This document shows positions 16,710 through 25,800 of a DNA stretch of 43,733 nt, one piece after another. This stretch comes from Verrucomicrobia subdivision 3 bacterium UBA693. Its GTDB lineage: Bacteria; Verrucomicrobiota; Verrucomicrobiia; Limisphaerales; UBA8199. Under the pieces are notes generated by a model. The model saw only the letters and a list, made by a program, of their open reading frames with translations, searched no databases and was not told the DNA's origin. The stretch lies in NCBI GenBank assembly GCA_002298785.1, contig DBMR01000104.1:1-43733 (forward strand). Direction: 5' to 3'. Position numbers and translations under genes: made by a program. The stretch's first letter is position 1. Each line of letters begins with the position of its first letter.

Positions 16710-18554
16710 ATGATTCGTCTCCGGTTTCGATCTCTGGGCGCTTCTGGCGCGCTTCGCACCCTCCCGATTCTCCTGACGGCCACCGTGTGGCTCGGAGCAT
16801 CGTCTCCAATTCTTGCGCAACGGCCCGCCGACATCCGGCGCGACGCGCAGTCGTTCCTCGAATTCTATAACCGTCTTTATCAAGGACTTTACACCGTCAC
16901 CAGCGAAGCAAGCTGGAAGGCCAGCACCGACGTAACCCCGGAGCACACCGGCCTGCGCATCGGGGCTGATCATGCCTTCTCCATGTTTGTCGGCAACCCG
17001 TTCATCATCGAGCGAACCCGGTATTTTCTCCAGCACACCAACGTGCTGGATTCGCTCACGATCCGGCAGTTGCGCACCGCCTATCTCGAGGCCGCGGGAT
17101 CACCCGGCACGATCCCCGACGTCGTCGCTGCCCGGGTCACTGCCGAAGCGCGGCAAAGCGCGATCCTCGACAGTTTCCCATTCCAATGGCAGCGCCCGGG
17201 CCAGGAGAAAACGGAACCCATTACCGCGAACCAGATCGACGACCTCCTGACGACCTCAACCAACCTGGCCGAACGCCTGGCTCTCTGGAAAGCCTCCAAG
17301 GAATCCGGGGTCGCCTTGAAGCCGGGCTTGCTCGAGCTGCGCGACTTGCGCAACAAAGTCGCCCGGGAAATGGGCTTCAGCTCGTTCTTCGGCCTGCGCG
17401 TGGGCACCTTTGACATGTCCGTGGCCGAGATGCAGGAATTGACGGAACGGTTGGTGAACGATACCCGCCCGCTCTACGAACAACTGCACTGCTGGGTCCG
17501 CCATCAGCTCGCGAAAAAATATGGCCAGCCGGTGCCGGCTTTGATCCCTGCGCACTGGCTTGGCAATCGCTGGAGCCAGGAATGGCCCGGACTCGTCGAG
17601 AGCATCGATCTCGACCCGCTCTTGAAAGGGCGGCAGCCGGAATGGATCGTGAAACAAGCCGTGGCTTATGGTGAATCCCTGGGCCTTCCCAAAGTCCCGT
17701 CGAGCTTTTGGCAAAAGTCCGATCTTTATGAACTCCCGGCGGACGCCACCCGCCGCAAGAACACGCACGCCTCGGCCTGGAGCATCAACCTGGCGGATGA
17801 CGTCCGGTCACTGCAAAACATCCGGGCCGATTTCACCTGGTTCTCCACCGCGCACCACGAGCTGGGCCACGTGTTTTATGATCTGTCCTACTCGCGCCCG
17901 GAGATTCCGATGCTGCTGCGCCGCGGAGCCAGCCCGGCTTTTCACGAGGCCATGGCGGAAACGCTGGCCACTCCCACCATCCAGGTGCCCTACCTCCGGC
18001 AGGTCGGCATCGTGCCGCCCACCATGCAATTTGATGAAATCCAATGGCTGCTCAACAGCGCGCTCGACCAGATTGTGTTCATCCCCTGGTCCGCCGGCGT
18101 CATGCGCGCGTGGGAACAGGACTTTTATGAACAGGACTTGCCGAAAGACCAGTTGAACCAACGCTGGTGGCGGTATGTCGAGAAATACCAGGGGGTCAGC
18201 GCTCCCGAAACGCGCGGCGAGAATTATTGCGATGCGGCCACCAAAACGCACATCAATGATGACCCCGCTGAATACTATAAATACTCGATTGCGTTCGCCC
18301 TGAAATACCATCTGCACCTGCACATCGCCCGCAAGATGCTCCACCAGGATCCGCGCAACTGCAATTTCTACGGAAACAAGAAGGTGGGCGCTTTCCTGTA
18401 TAACATCATGAAGAGCGGAGCCACCAAGGATTGGCGGGCGGTCATTCGCGAAGCCACCGGCGAAGACCTCAGTGCCAAAGCCATGCTGGAGTATTACCAG
18501 CCGTTGATGGACTACCTGAAGAAAGAAAATGCCGGGCGCAAAGTTGGGTGGTAA
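16710..18554 (+). CDS. Secreted M2 family peptidase (angiotensin-converting-enzyme-like)
   Basis: A 614-residue zinc dipeptidyl carboxypeptidase homologue that removes dipeptides from peptide C-termini. A signal peptide ends near ILAQ (about 36). The zinc site is intact: HELGH at 383-387 within TAHHELGHVFYDL, and the third ligand Glu413 in the FHEAMAE block. Other ACE-like features include the ARG-rich LRDLRNKVAREMGF and YYKYSIAFALKYHLH near the C-terminus. The length fits a single-domain bacterial ACE. It is 7 bp after the OPT gene, so products of periplasmic peptide trimming may be taken up by the neighbour. It ends 12 bp from the convergent flippase gene. Confidence 0.94.
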   Translation: MIRLRFRSLGASGALRTLPILLTATVWLGASSPILAQRPADIRRDAQSFLEFYNRLYQGLYTVTSEASWKASTDVTPEHTGLRIGADHAFSMFVGNPFIIERTRYFLQHTNVLDSLTIRQLRTAYLEAAGSPGTIPDVVAARVTAEARQSAILDSFPFQWQRPGQEKTEPITANQIDDLLTTSTNLAERLALWKASKESGVALKPGLLELRDLRNKVAREMGFSSFFGLRVGTFDMSVAEMQELTERLVNDTRPLYEQLHCWVRHQLAKKYGQPVPALIPAHWLGNRWSQEWPGLVESIDLDPLLKGRQPEWIVKQAVAYGESLGLPKVPSSFWQKSDLYELPADATRRKNTHASAWSINLADDVRSLQNIRADFTWFSTAHHELGHVFYDLSYSRPEIPMLLRRGASPAFHEAMAETLATPTIQVPYLRQVGIVPPTMQFDEIQWLLNSALDQIVFIPWSAGVMRAWEQDFYEQDLPKDQLNQRWWRYVEKYQGVSAPETRGENYCDAATKTHINDDPAEYYKYSIAFALKYHLHLHIARKMLHQDPRNCNFYGNKKVGAFLYNIMKSGATKDWRAVIREATGEDLSAKAMLEYYQPLMDYLKKENAGRKVGW

Positions 18555-18566
18555 CCCCGCCGAGGA

Positions 18567-19838
18567 TCATTTCTTTTGGCCCGGCCCCCAGGTGAACCAG
18601 GCGCAGACGCCCAGGAACAGCGCGTTGCAGACTCCCAGGATTTGGAGCACGGCAACGAGAGTGCCGTGGAACTGGGTCAGCGCGACCATGTAACCGATCG
18701 CCACCAGCAGCACCATCGGCGGGAACAGCCTGGGGATTACCGGTCGGGCCAGCAAATTGTTCAGCAGCACATTTCCAACCGCCAAGGGAACCATAGCGAA
18801 GGCATACCAGGGCAGAATGGCCGCCGCGACCGCGACGTAGCTTTGGTTGTAGATGATCCCCACGATGAACGGCCCGAGCAGCGAAAGCGAGGCGGCCCCG
18901 ACCGTGGACAGCACCGCGGTGCCAACCAGTACCAGTCCCATCAAGTTCGTTTTTTCCGAGCGCGCCGCACTGTGGACCAGGCGGGGAAACATGACCGTGG
19001 CCAGCGGCAGCACCAGCCACATCAGCGCCCGCGACATCGTGCCCGCGCTCAGGTAAAAATCCGCCTGCACCTGCGGAAAATAGGCCTTAACAAAAAGCGT
19101 GTCGGCGGTAAACAAGATCTGGAATCCGAGAAATCCCAGGATCAGCGGCACGATTTGCCGGAGCAATCCGCGCCAGTCGAATGATTCCGATGGCAAACGC
19201 CAGACGTTGCGGGTGTGCCATACGGCGATTAGAAAGGAGAGCACTAGTCCGACCAGCACGCCGGCCACCATCCCGGTGGCGTAAAGATGCAGCACCAGGA
19301 CCGCCAACGCGGCCACGAACAGGCGCCCCACGCCGTTGCCCAGCATGCTCCAGCCCAGCCACAGGATGTTCTGCTGCCCTTGCAGCACTCCCCAAAAGAT
19401 GGGCTGCCACAGCGAAAGGAGCACCACCGGCAGGGCCACATACAAGCCCGCCGCCTCCCCCAGTTTCATTCTCTCCAAAATCGTGTTTTGGGCCACCAGC
19501 ACGATCACCGCCCCGATCAGCCAGACCAGGAATGTCACCCCGACCATCATGCGCAACACCCCGGAGAGCTGGCGCTGGTGGTCATTGGCGAGGGCGCGCG
19601 TGGTTTGCTGGGCCATCACCATTTGCAGCGGGATGGTCGGCAGCACCATGGCCACCGTCAAAAACGCGCCGAAATTACCGTATTGCCCCGGAGGAATCTT
19701 CTTGGCCAGCAAATGTACCAGGTACATTAGAATGCCGCCCCCGATGCTGGCGACCATCAGCCAGCCGCTTTGACGGAAAAAGGAGGCGCGATGAGGCTCG
19801 GCGGAAGCGGTCATGGGGGCCGTGGTGGATGCGGACAT
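18567..19838 (-). CDS. Polysaccharide/lipid flippase-like membrane protein (MOP superfamily)
   Basis: A 423-residue protein with about 12 membrane helices, resembling Wzx/polysaccharide biosynthesis proteins of the MOP flippase superfamily. The typical opening is the SFFRQSGWLMVASIGGGILMY segment, described here at residues 19-40, followed by AKKIPPGQYGNFGAFLTVAM, the usual 'lsp.eyG..a' block after the first helix. It probably flips a lipid-linked glycan across the inner membrane. It is the last gene of a four-gene minus-strand run with the M20 peptidase (29 bp), an unknown protein and a sugar-nucleotide epimerase, which fits surface glycan assembly. The substrate is unknown. Confidence 0.8.
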   Translation of the reverse strand: MSASTTAPMTASAEPHRASFFRQSGWLMVASIGGGILMYLVHLLAKKIPPGQYGNFGAFLTVAMVLPTIPLQMVMAQQTTRALANDHQRQLSGVLRMMVGVTFLVWLIGAVIVLVAQNTILERMKLGEAAGLYVALPVVLLSLWQPIFWGVLQGQQNILWLGWSMLGNGVGRLFVAALAVLVLHLYATGMVAGVLVGLVLSFLIAVWHTRNVWRLPSESFDWRGLLRQIVPLILGFLGFQILFTADTLFVKAYFPQVQADFYLSAGTMSRALMWLVLPLATVMFPRLVHSAARSEKTNLMGLVLVGTAVLSTVGAASLSLLGPFIVGIIYNQSYVAVAAAILPWYAFAMVPLAVGNVLLNNLLARPVIPRLFPPMVLLVAIGYMVALTQFHGTLVAVLQILGVCNALFLGVCAWFTWGPGQKK

Positions 19839-19867
19839 GATTTTGATTCAGGACAGGGTAACGCGGT

Positions 19868-21004
19868 TCAATCCAGGCGGGCCAGGTACGCGCCCAGCAA
19901 CCGGGCGGCGCTCTCCAGCGAGGCCGTCGAGATCCATTCATCGGCCGTGTGCGCCTGCGCAATGTCGCCGGGACCGAACACGATGCTCGGGATGCCCGCG
20001 GCCGCCAGGATGGCGGCATCACAAAAGTAAACCGCGCTGGCCGGCTCGGTTTGCCGGGCCGCCTGCATGAATTGCGCCACCAGCGGCAGGGACGGATCCG
20101 TCTCCAGCGCCGGGCACGGACCCACTTTGATCGAGTCCACCTCGGCTTGCAGATTCTTGCGGCGCAGACAGGCCACCAACTCGCGCGTCACGCTCGCTTC
20201 GGTCTCACCGGGCAAGGTGCGACGGTCCACAATAATTTCGCAGGAATCGGGCACGATGTTCGGCTGACGCCCACCGCTGATCACGCCCACGTTAAGGGTG
20301 CCGCAGCCCAGCAAAGGATGCCGCCGTTTTCGGAGCGATTCCGCGTAAGTCGTTTCCAGCAAATCCACGGCCCGGCTCATCCGGTGGATGGCATTGATGC
20401 CCAACTCCGGCGAGGCGCCGTGCGCGGACCGCCCCCGCACCCGCAGGCGCATCCAGAAATTGCCTTTGTGCGCGGTAACCACCCGCAACCGGGTGGGCTC
20501 GCCGACGATCGCCAGGTCGGCGCGATACCGTGTGGCGGCAAGTGTCCGGGATCCCAGTTGCGCGAATTCCTCATCAATCAGCCCGGCAAAAATTATCTCC
20601 GTGCTGGCCGGCGGGCCGGACGTGCGTGCGCGTTCACACAGCGCAAACAGCATCGCCGCCACCGAACCCTTGGTGTCGCAGGCGCCGCGGCCATAGATGC
20701 GCCCGCCGGTGCGCCGCGGCTTAAACTGGTCGGGAGTGCCATCCACAGTGTCGAGGTGAGGGGCGAGGAGAATGCGCCGCTTCGCTTTGCCGGCCGGCCC
20801 CAGCCGCGCAAACACGATGGCCCGCCCGGTGTCCACTTCCCGAAAATCAACGTCCAGTCCGGCGCTGGCGGCATAGGCGGCCACGAACTGCCCCACCATT
20901 TCCTCGCCGCCGGCGGCAGGGCCATCCCCCGAAAGAGACGGATTCACGCTGGGCACAGCGATCAGCTCGCACAACAGTTTTTCCAACGGGGACATCTTAG
21001 GCAT
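19868..21004 (-). CDS. M20 family metallopeptidase (ArgE/DapE/carboxypeptidase type)
   Basis: A 378-residue cytoplasmic di-zinc hydrolase. Metal ligands are visible: His83 in APHLDTVDG, Asp110 in GRGACDTKG, the catalytic acid and ligand pair Glu145-Glu146 in IDEEF, and a C-terminal His in IAQAHTADEWI. The dimerisation domain begins near GNFWMRLRVRGRSAHG. It resembles ArgE/DapE-type deacetylases and acyl-peptide hydrolases; the exact substrate cannot be settled because no arg or dap genes lie nearby. ATG 21004 or ATG 20995 could be the start. It sits in the epimerase-flippase gene run. Confidence 0.9.
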   Translation of the reverse strand: MPKMSPLEKLLCELIAVPSVNPSLSGDGPAAGGEEMVGQFVAAYAASAGLDVDFREVDTGRAIVFARLGPAGKAKRRILLAPHLDTVDGTPDQFKPRRTGGRIYGRGACDTKGSVAAMLFALCERARTSGPPASTEIIFAGLIDEEFAQLGSRTLAATRYRADLAIVGEPTRLRVVTAHKGNFWMRLRVRGRSAHGASPELGINAIHRMSRAVDLLETTYAESLRKRRHPLLGCGTLNVGVISGGRQPNIVPDSCEIIVDRRTLPGETEASVTRELVACLRRKNLQAEVDSIKVGPCPALETDPSLPLVAQFMQAARQTEPASAVYFCDAAILAAAGIPSIVFGPGDIAQAHTADEWISTASLESAARLLGAYLARLD

Positions 21005-21031
21005 AAACGATAAACATCCAAAAACGACCGT

Positions 21032-21607
21032 TCAACGCCCGAGCAACCGGCTCCAGGCATGCAGGAACCGCAAGGCATAGTGCTCGTAAGTAGTGAGCAC
21101 TCGGCCGTGTGCGAGGATCTCATGCACCGCTTTCAAATCCATGGAAAAATCCAGATCATGCAATGGTCGGGGCTTGATCAGGCGCTGGCGCCAGCGCTCA
21201 AAATCCGTGACCTCCTCCAGTTCCAGCACCGGCCCGCGACGAAAAGCGATATTCCACTTGTCCAGCACCACAAAACCATCCTGCTCCCCGCGCGCTTTGA
21301 ACCAGTCGTCGCAGACCAACAGGCAAACCGAGCGGCCCCGGTGCGAACCCAACCGGTAAAATACCAGGCGCGTTTGCAGCTCCGCAAAATAATTGTAGGC
21401 ATCCTCGGCCGCGTGCGGCGGCGGCGGCGTGAACTGGATCTGAAAGGCCGAAAGCTCGCGCAGTTTCCCCGCGCCATCAGCCTCGAAGCACAGGTTGTCG
21501 CTGAACAACCACAGCAACTCGACCGGCAAACCATGCCGTTGCAGCAGCGCCTGCCATTCGTGCACTGCCGTCGCAAAATCCGGCCGTTGGACTCGTTGAT
21601 TGCTCAT
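21032..21607 (-). CDS. Uncharacterised 191-aa protein
   Basis: I do not recognise this protein. It has no signal peptide or membrane helix and should be cytoplasmic. It is rich in aromatic residues and Arg, with a central segment LVFYRLGSHRGRSVCLLVCD and a tail LTTYEHYALRFLHAWSRLLGR. It lies 6 bp downstream of the epimerase start gene and 27 bp upstream of the M20 gene, so it belongs to the same transcript. GC-rich coding with regular codon structure and tight spacing argue that it is real. Its position between a sugar epimerase and a flippase is the only functional clue. Confidence 0.75.
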   Translation of the reverse strand: MSNQRVQRPDFATAVHEWQALLQRHGLPVELLWLFSDNLCFEADGAGKLRELSAFQIQFTPPPPHAAEDAYNYFAELQTRLVFYRLGSHRGRSVCLLVCDDWFKARGEQDGFVVLDKWNIAFRRGPVLELEEVTDFERWRQRLIKPRPLHDLDFSMDLKAVHEILAHGRVLTTYEHYALRFLHAWSRLLGR

Positions 21608-21613
21608 AATTGC

Positions 21614-22567
21614 TCAGACCCCACCGCGGTTAAACCAGTCCACAAAACGCTTGATACCGGCTTCGATACTAACCTGCGGCTGGTAACCCAGCCTGGCCTT
21701 CGCCTTCGATACATCCGCATAGGTCACCGGCACGTCGCCCGGCTGCATGGGCTGGCGGTCGATAATCGCCTTGCGGCCCAGGGCTTCCTCAAGCAACTCG
21801 ATCAGTCGGCTCAACGTCACCGTCTGCGACTCGCCCAAGTTAAAAATCTCATAACCAATCGGTCGCTCAGTACACGCCAGGATCCCCGCCAGCGTGTCGT
21901 CCACGTAAGTATAGTCACGCGCCGTCGATCCGTCACCGAAAACCGGGATCGGCTTGCCCGCTTTGATCAGCCGCGCGAACTTGTGAATGGCCAAATCAGG
22001 GCGCTGGCGCGGCCCGTAAACGGTGAAAAATCGCAGCATCGCCACGTCCAGGCCGTACAAGTGATGATACACGTGGCCCAGCGCTTCGCAGGCCAGCTTG
22101 CTGGCGGCGTAGGGAGAAATCGCCTGAAAAATGGGGTCCCGCTCCTCGAACGGCACCTTTGAATTCACCCCGTAAACCGACGAGGAGGAAGCCAGGATGA
22201 GTTTCCGGACCCCGTGTTTCCGCGCCGATTCCAGGATGTTCACGGTGCCCTCGACATTCACCCGTTGATACAAGGCCGGCTGCTCCAGGCTGGGTCGCAC
22301 CCCCGCACGGGCCGCCAGGTGAATGACTTGATCAAACTGCACCTCCTGAAAAAGGGCCTCAACCGCCTCCGCGTCGCAAAGGTCGCCGAAGACAAACTCG
22401 AACGGCCGCGCCAACGCCTGGATCTCCCGCAGGTTCTGCCGCTTATACTGCGGATCATAAAACGGGTTCAGGTCGTCGAAAGCCCACACCGCATGTCCGG
22501 AATGCAGCAGGCGCTCGCAAACGTGCGAGCCAATAAACCCTGCACCGCCAGTTACCAGGAAATTCAT
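21614..22567 (-). CDS. NAD-dependent epimerase, UDP-glucuronate 4-epimerase-like
   Basis: A 317-residue extended short-chain dehydrogenase acting on a nucleotide sugar. The Rossmann NAD motif is GGAGFIG (7-13). The catalytic set is Ser128-129 in LASSSSVYG and Tyr153/Lys157 in SPYAASK. FDDLNPFYDPQYKRQNL after the first strand matches the segment typical of UDP-glucuronate 4-epimerases (GAE/CapI), which make UDP-galacturonate; other UDP-sugar epimerases cannot be excluded. It appears to be the first gene of a minus-strand unit leading to a flippase, consistent with surface polysaccharide synthesis. Confidence 0.88.
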   Translation of the reverse strand: MNFLVTGGAGFIGSHVCERLLHSGHAVWAFDDLNPFYDPQYKRQNLREIQALARPFEFVFGDLCDAEAVEALFQEVQFDQVIHLAARAGVRPSLEQPALYQRVNVEGTVNILESARKHGVRKLILASSSSVYGVNSKVPFEERDPIFQAISPYAASKLACEALGHVYHHLYGLDVAMLRFFTVYGPRQRPDLAIHKFARLIKAGKPIPVFGDGSTARDYTYVDDTLAGILACTERPIGYEIFNLGESQTVTLSRLIELLEEALGRKAIIDRQPMQPGDVPVTYADVSKAKARLGYQPQVSIEAGIKRFVDWFNRGGV

Positions 22568-22668
22568 GAGCGAATACCCTGAATCAGCCCGGAAATCCCC
22601 CGGTTGTCAAACCCAAAGCCTTTAAAACGGGACTGGCGTTCCGCGTCCACCGGCCACAAGCTTGAACC

Positions 22669-22830
22669 ATGCGCGGAACCGGTTTGCGCGCCTTCACGTT
22701 AATTGAGCTGCTGGTGGTCAGACACCCCGCTACGCCACCACCGCCGCGACTTTGCGCAACAACTCGTCGAGCCGGGCCGGGGAAACCGGGAACGCGGTGC
22801 CCAGTTCCTGCGCAAACACAGAGATTTTGA
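22669..22830 (+). pseudogene. Remnant of a pseudopilin / type IV pilin-like gene start
   Basis: From ATG 22669 the frame reads MRGTGLRAFTLIELLVV, the prepilin peptidase recognition sequence and the beginning of the hydrophobic helix. Instead of the usual IAIIAILA continuation it then breaks into RHPATPPPP and runs out at 22830. The break at about 22719 is within 12 bp of the stop codon of hrpA, read from the other strand. This is best explained as the 5' scrap of a pilin-like gene (many occur in Verrucomicrobia) left after a deletion or rearrangement. Only the first 17 codons are recognisable. Confidence 0.65.
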
Positions 22831-25800
22831 ATTCCTCGAGGGCGCGGACGTAGGTTTGCACCGCCTGTCGCGCTTCAACAGTCCGGGCTTGAGCACGCAG
22901 ATTAGGCAACGCCGCAAGGTAGGGAGCCAGGAGTTTGGCTTTTTCCAGATCTTTGATCGGGTTCAGGGCGGCGCGCTCGGCACGAATGGCCAGGGCCTTC
23001 AAATATCGCTGCAAGTCCTGGAGCCGCTCGTAAGTGTAATGGTCGAGAAAGTCCGGCGGCATCAACGCTGGCAGTTCCGCCGCGAGGATCGCCGCTGGCC
23101 GCGGCAAGGCTTTGACGGCCGGAGCCTGGAGTTGGGACAAATCAGCAAGGGTTCGCGGCGCCGGCCGGGCGGTGACTGCAGCATAGCGTCGGGCGATTTC
23201 CTGGCGCGACTTCAGGAGCGGCCCGAGGCGATCGATGAATTGCAGCGCCAACCCGGGCAACTGCACCTTCGCCCGCGCGGCCGCAGCCTGAAAAGCACTG
23301 TGCGTGAGCAGTGTGAAAGCCTCGCCCGGGAAAAGATGCCGCTTCAAATGCTCGTAGGCGCGCGCCTGCAAATCCTCCACGGTGGTGAATCCGGCCAGGA
23401 CCGGTGCCAACCCCACCAGCGCGCGCAAATCCTTTTGCAGCCAGGCCAGGTCCCGGCCCAACTCCCGCTCCAACAGCGCGTGGATGCCCCCGAGGCTCGC
23501 AGCGCGAGCGGCCACCGCCGTGCGAAACAATCGCAAGCTCACCAACCCGTCTTCCAGGGCCAATCCGGGAAAGGCATCCACGGTGCTCCCGTCCGGTTCC
23601 TTGATTTCCACGCGCTCGGCCACGTCGCCAAAACTCCAGGAGGTCAATCCCGGCCGCTCCCATCGGGCGGCGAACTCGGACCAGACACTCTTCGACGGCG
23701 GCCGCTTGCTCTCCGCGCGCGCCAATTCCCGCCGCAACGTGTCCAGGTCTCGCCCGCTGGCGACGACTTTCTTTTGTTCATCCAGGATTTCCACCCGGGG
23801 ATGCAAATGTTTGGGTAAGGCGTCCCCGGCCCATGACTCCGCCGTCACCTCCAGGTGATAACGCTCGCGGATGAACCGCGCGAGGTCCTGCTTGAGCGTG
23901 GCGCCGGACGGCTGCAGGTCCCGGACGATCTCGGCCACTCGTTCCGCGAGCGGCATGAGTTCGCGCCGGAGGGATTTCGGCAGCGCCCGCAACAACTCGC
24001 CCACCTGCGCCTCGCGCAAGCCGGGCACCGACCACTCGAGGCTCGCGCCGTTGGCGACTTGCGCCAGGTTGAATCCCAACCGCACCGTGACGCCATCCTG
24101 CTCCTCGCCAGGCTTATATGCATAAGCCAGCGGCACCGTCTTGCCTTCCACCTCGATGCTGTCCGGGAACGCCGCCGTGTCGAACTCGAGTTGCTGATCG
24201 CCCAGCAAATCCGCCTCAGCGGCGCACAGCCAGCCGGGCTCGGGATGTCCTCCCAGCAATCGATTCAGCTCCTCCACCGATGACACATTCTTAACGCGCT
24301 CCTCGTAAAATCTCCCCAGCGCTTCGTCCACATCCACCAGGTCATGCCGGCGCGCCTTGGTTTGCCACGTTTCGATCTTTTCGCGCAACGCGCGATTGTG
24401 CTCGAGAAACTGAAAGCGCGGCGGCAACGCGGCGGGCCTTTGCTCAACCATCAGATGGCGGCGGCGCATCGCCCGACTGGCCCGCTCTTCCGGTTCCTCT
24501 TCGGTCTCCGGAGGCGGCGCGGGAAAAAGGTTTTCCTCCACCAGCGCCGAACGGATGAAAATGCGGGTCGCATCGGCGGGATTAATATTCCCGTAAGCAG
24601 CGTGCCGCCGGAAGATTTCCATCCCATACAGCGAAATGCGTTCCTCGACCATCACGCGGCCGGCGGCCGGGCTCCAGTGCGGATTTTCGTAGGTGATTTT
24701 ACAGACGTGCGAGGCCAGTGCCACAATCCAGGCGGGCTCAATGCCCGCTACGGTGCGGGCGAAGATTTGCGACGTCTCGACCACCTCCCCGGCGACGATC
24801 CATTCCGGTTGACCGCCTGCGTCAGGCTTGGGTTCCGGGCCTTTTTGTCCCTGGCGCTTTTTCGGGGTGGGCGCCGGACGATGGTAGAGCGCCGAGCCCG
24901 GAAAGATGGTGACCTGGCGGTTGCCCGGCGCCTTATACAAATTGCGCTCGGTGCGCTGGGCCAGGTGGCCGAGCAAGCCGGAAAGGATCGAGCGATGAAT
25001 GGCCTCGTAAGCCGCGTTGCTCTCATTCAACCGGACAGTTCCGAGATCCTCGAGCGCGGCCTCCAACTGCGCGTGCAGATCCTGCCATTCGCGCATGCGG
25101 ACGTACGAAAGGAAGTGGGCCCGGCAAAATTTCCGCCGTTGGTTTTGAGTGCGCAGGGTCTCCCACTGGGCATGCACGGCGGTCCAGAGGTTAAGCAGCG
25201 TGAGAAAATCCGAGCGAGGATCCGCAAAGCGCTGATGCACGGCGGCGGCAGCGTCCTTTTGATCCAGGGGCCGCTCGCGGGGATCCTGAATGCTCAGTCC
25301 GGAGGCGATGATCAACAACTCGCGTACGGCGTGCTCCTTCTGTGCCTGCAACAGCATGCGTCCGAGGGTCGGATCAATGGGGAGTCGCGCGAGATCCTCG
25401 CCCAGGGGCGTGAGGCGGAGCTGCGCGTCCAGCGCGCCCAACTCCTGCAACAGCCGGTACCCCGCCTGAATCGCGGCCGGCGTCGGTGGGTTCAAAAACG
25501 GGAACGTCTCGATCTCCCCCAGCGAGAAAGCTTTCATCCGGAGAATCACCTCGGCGAGGTTGGCGCGCTGAATCTCCGGCTGCGTGAACGCCGGTCGCGC
25601 CAGGAAATCTTCCTCCGAATACAGCCGCACGCACAACCCTTCCCGCAATCGCCCGCTCCGGCCTTTGCGCTGGTTCGCGCTGCTCTGCGCCACGGGCTCG
25701 ATCGGCAACCGCTTGGTGCGCGTGCGCGGATTATACCGGCTGATGCGCGCCAGCCCGGTATCGATGACAAAGCGGATGTTGGGAATGGTCAGCGAGGTTT

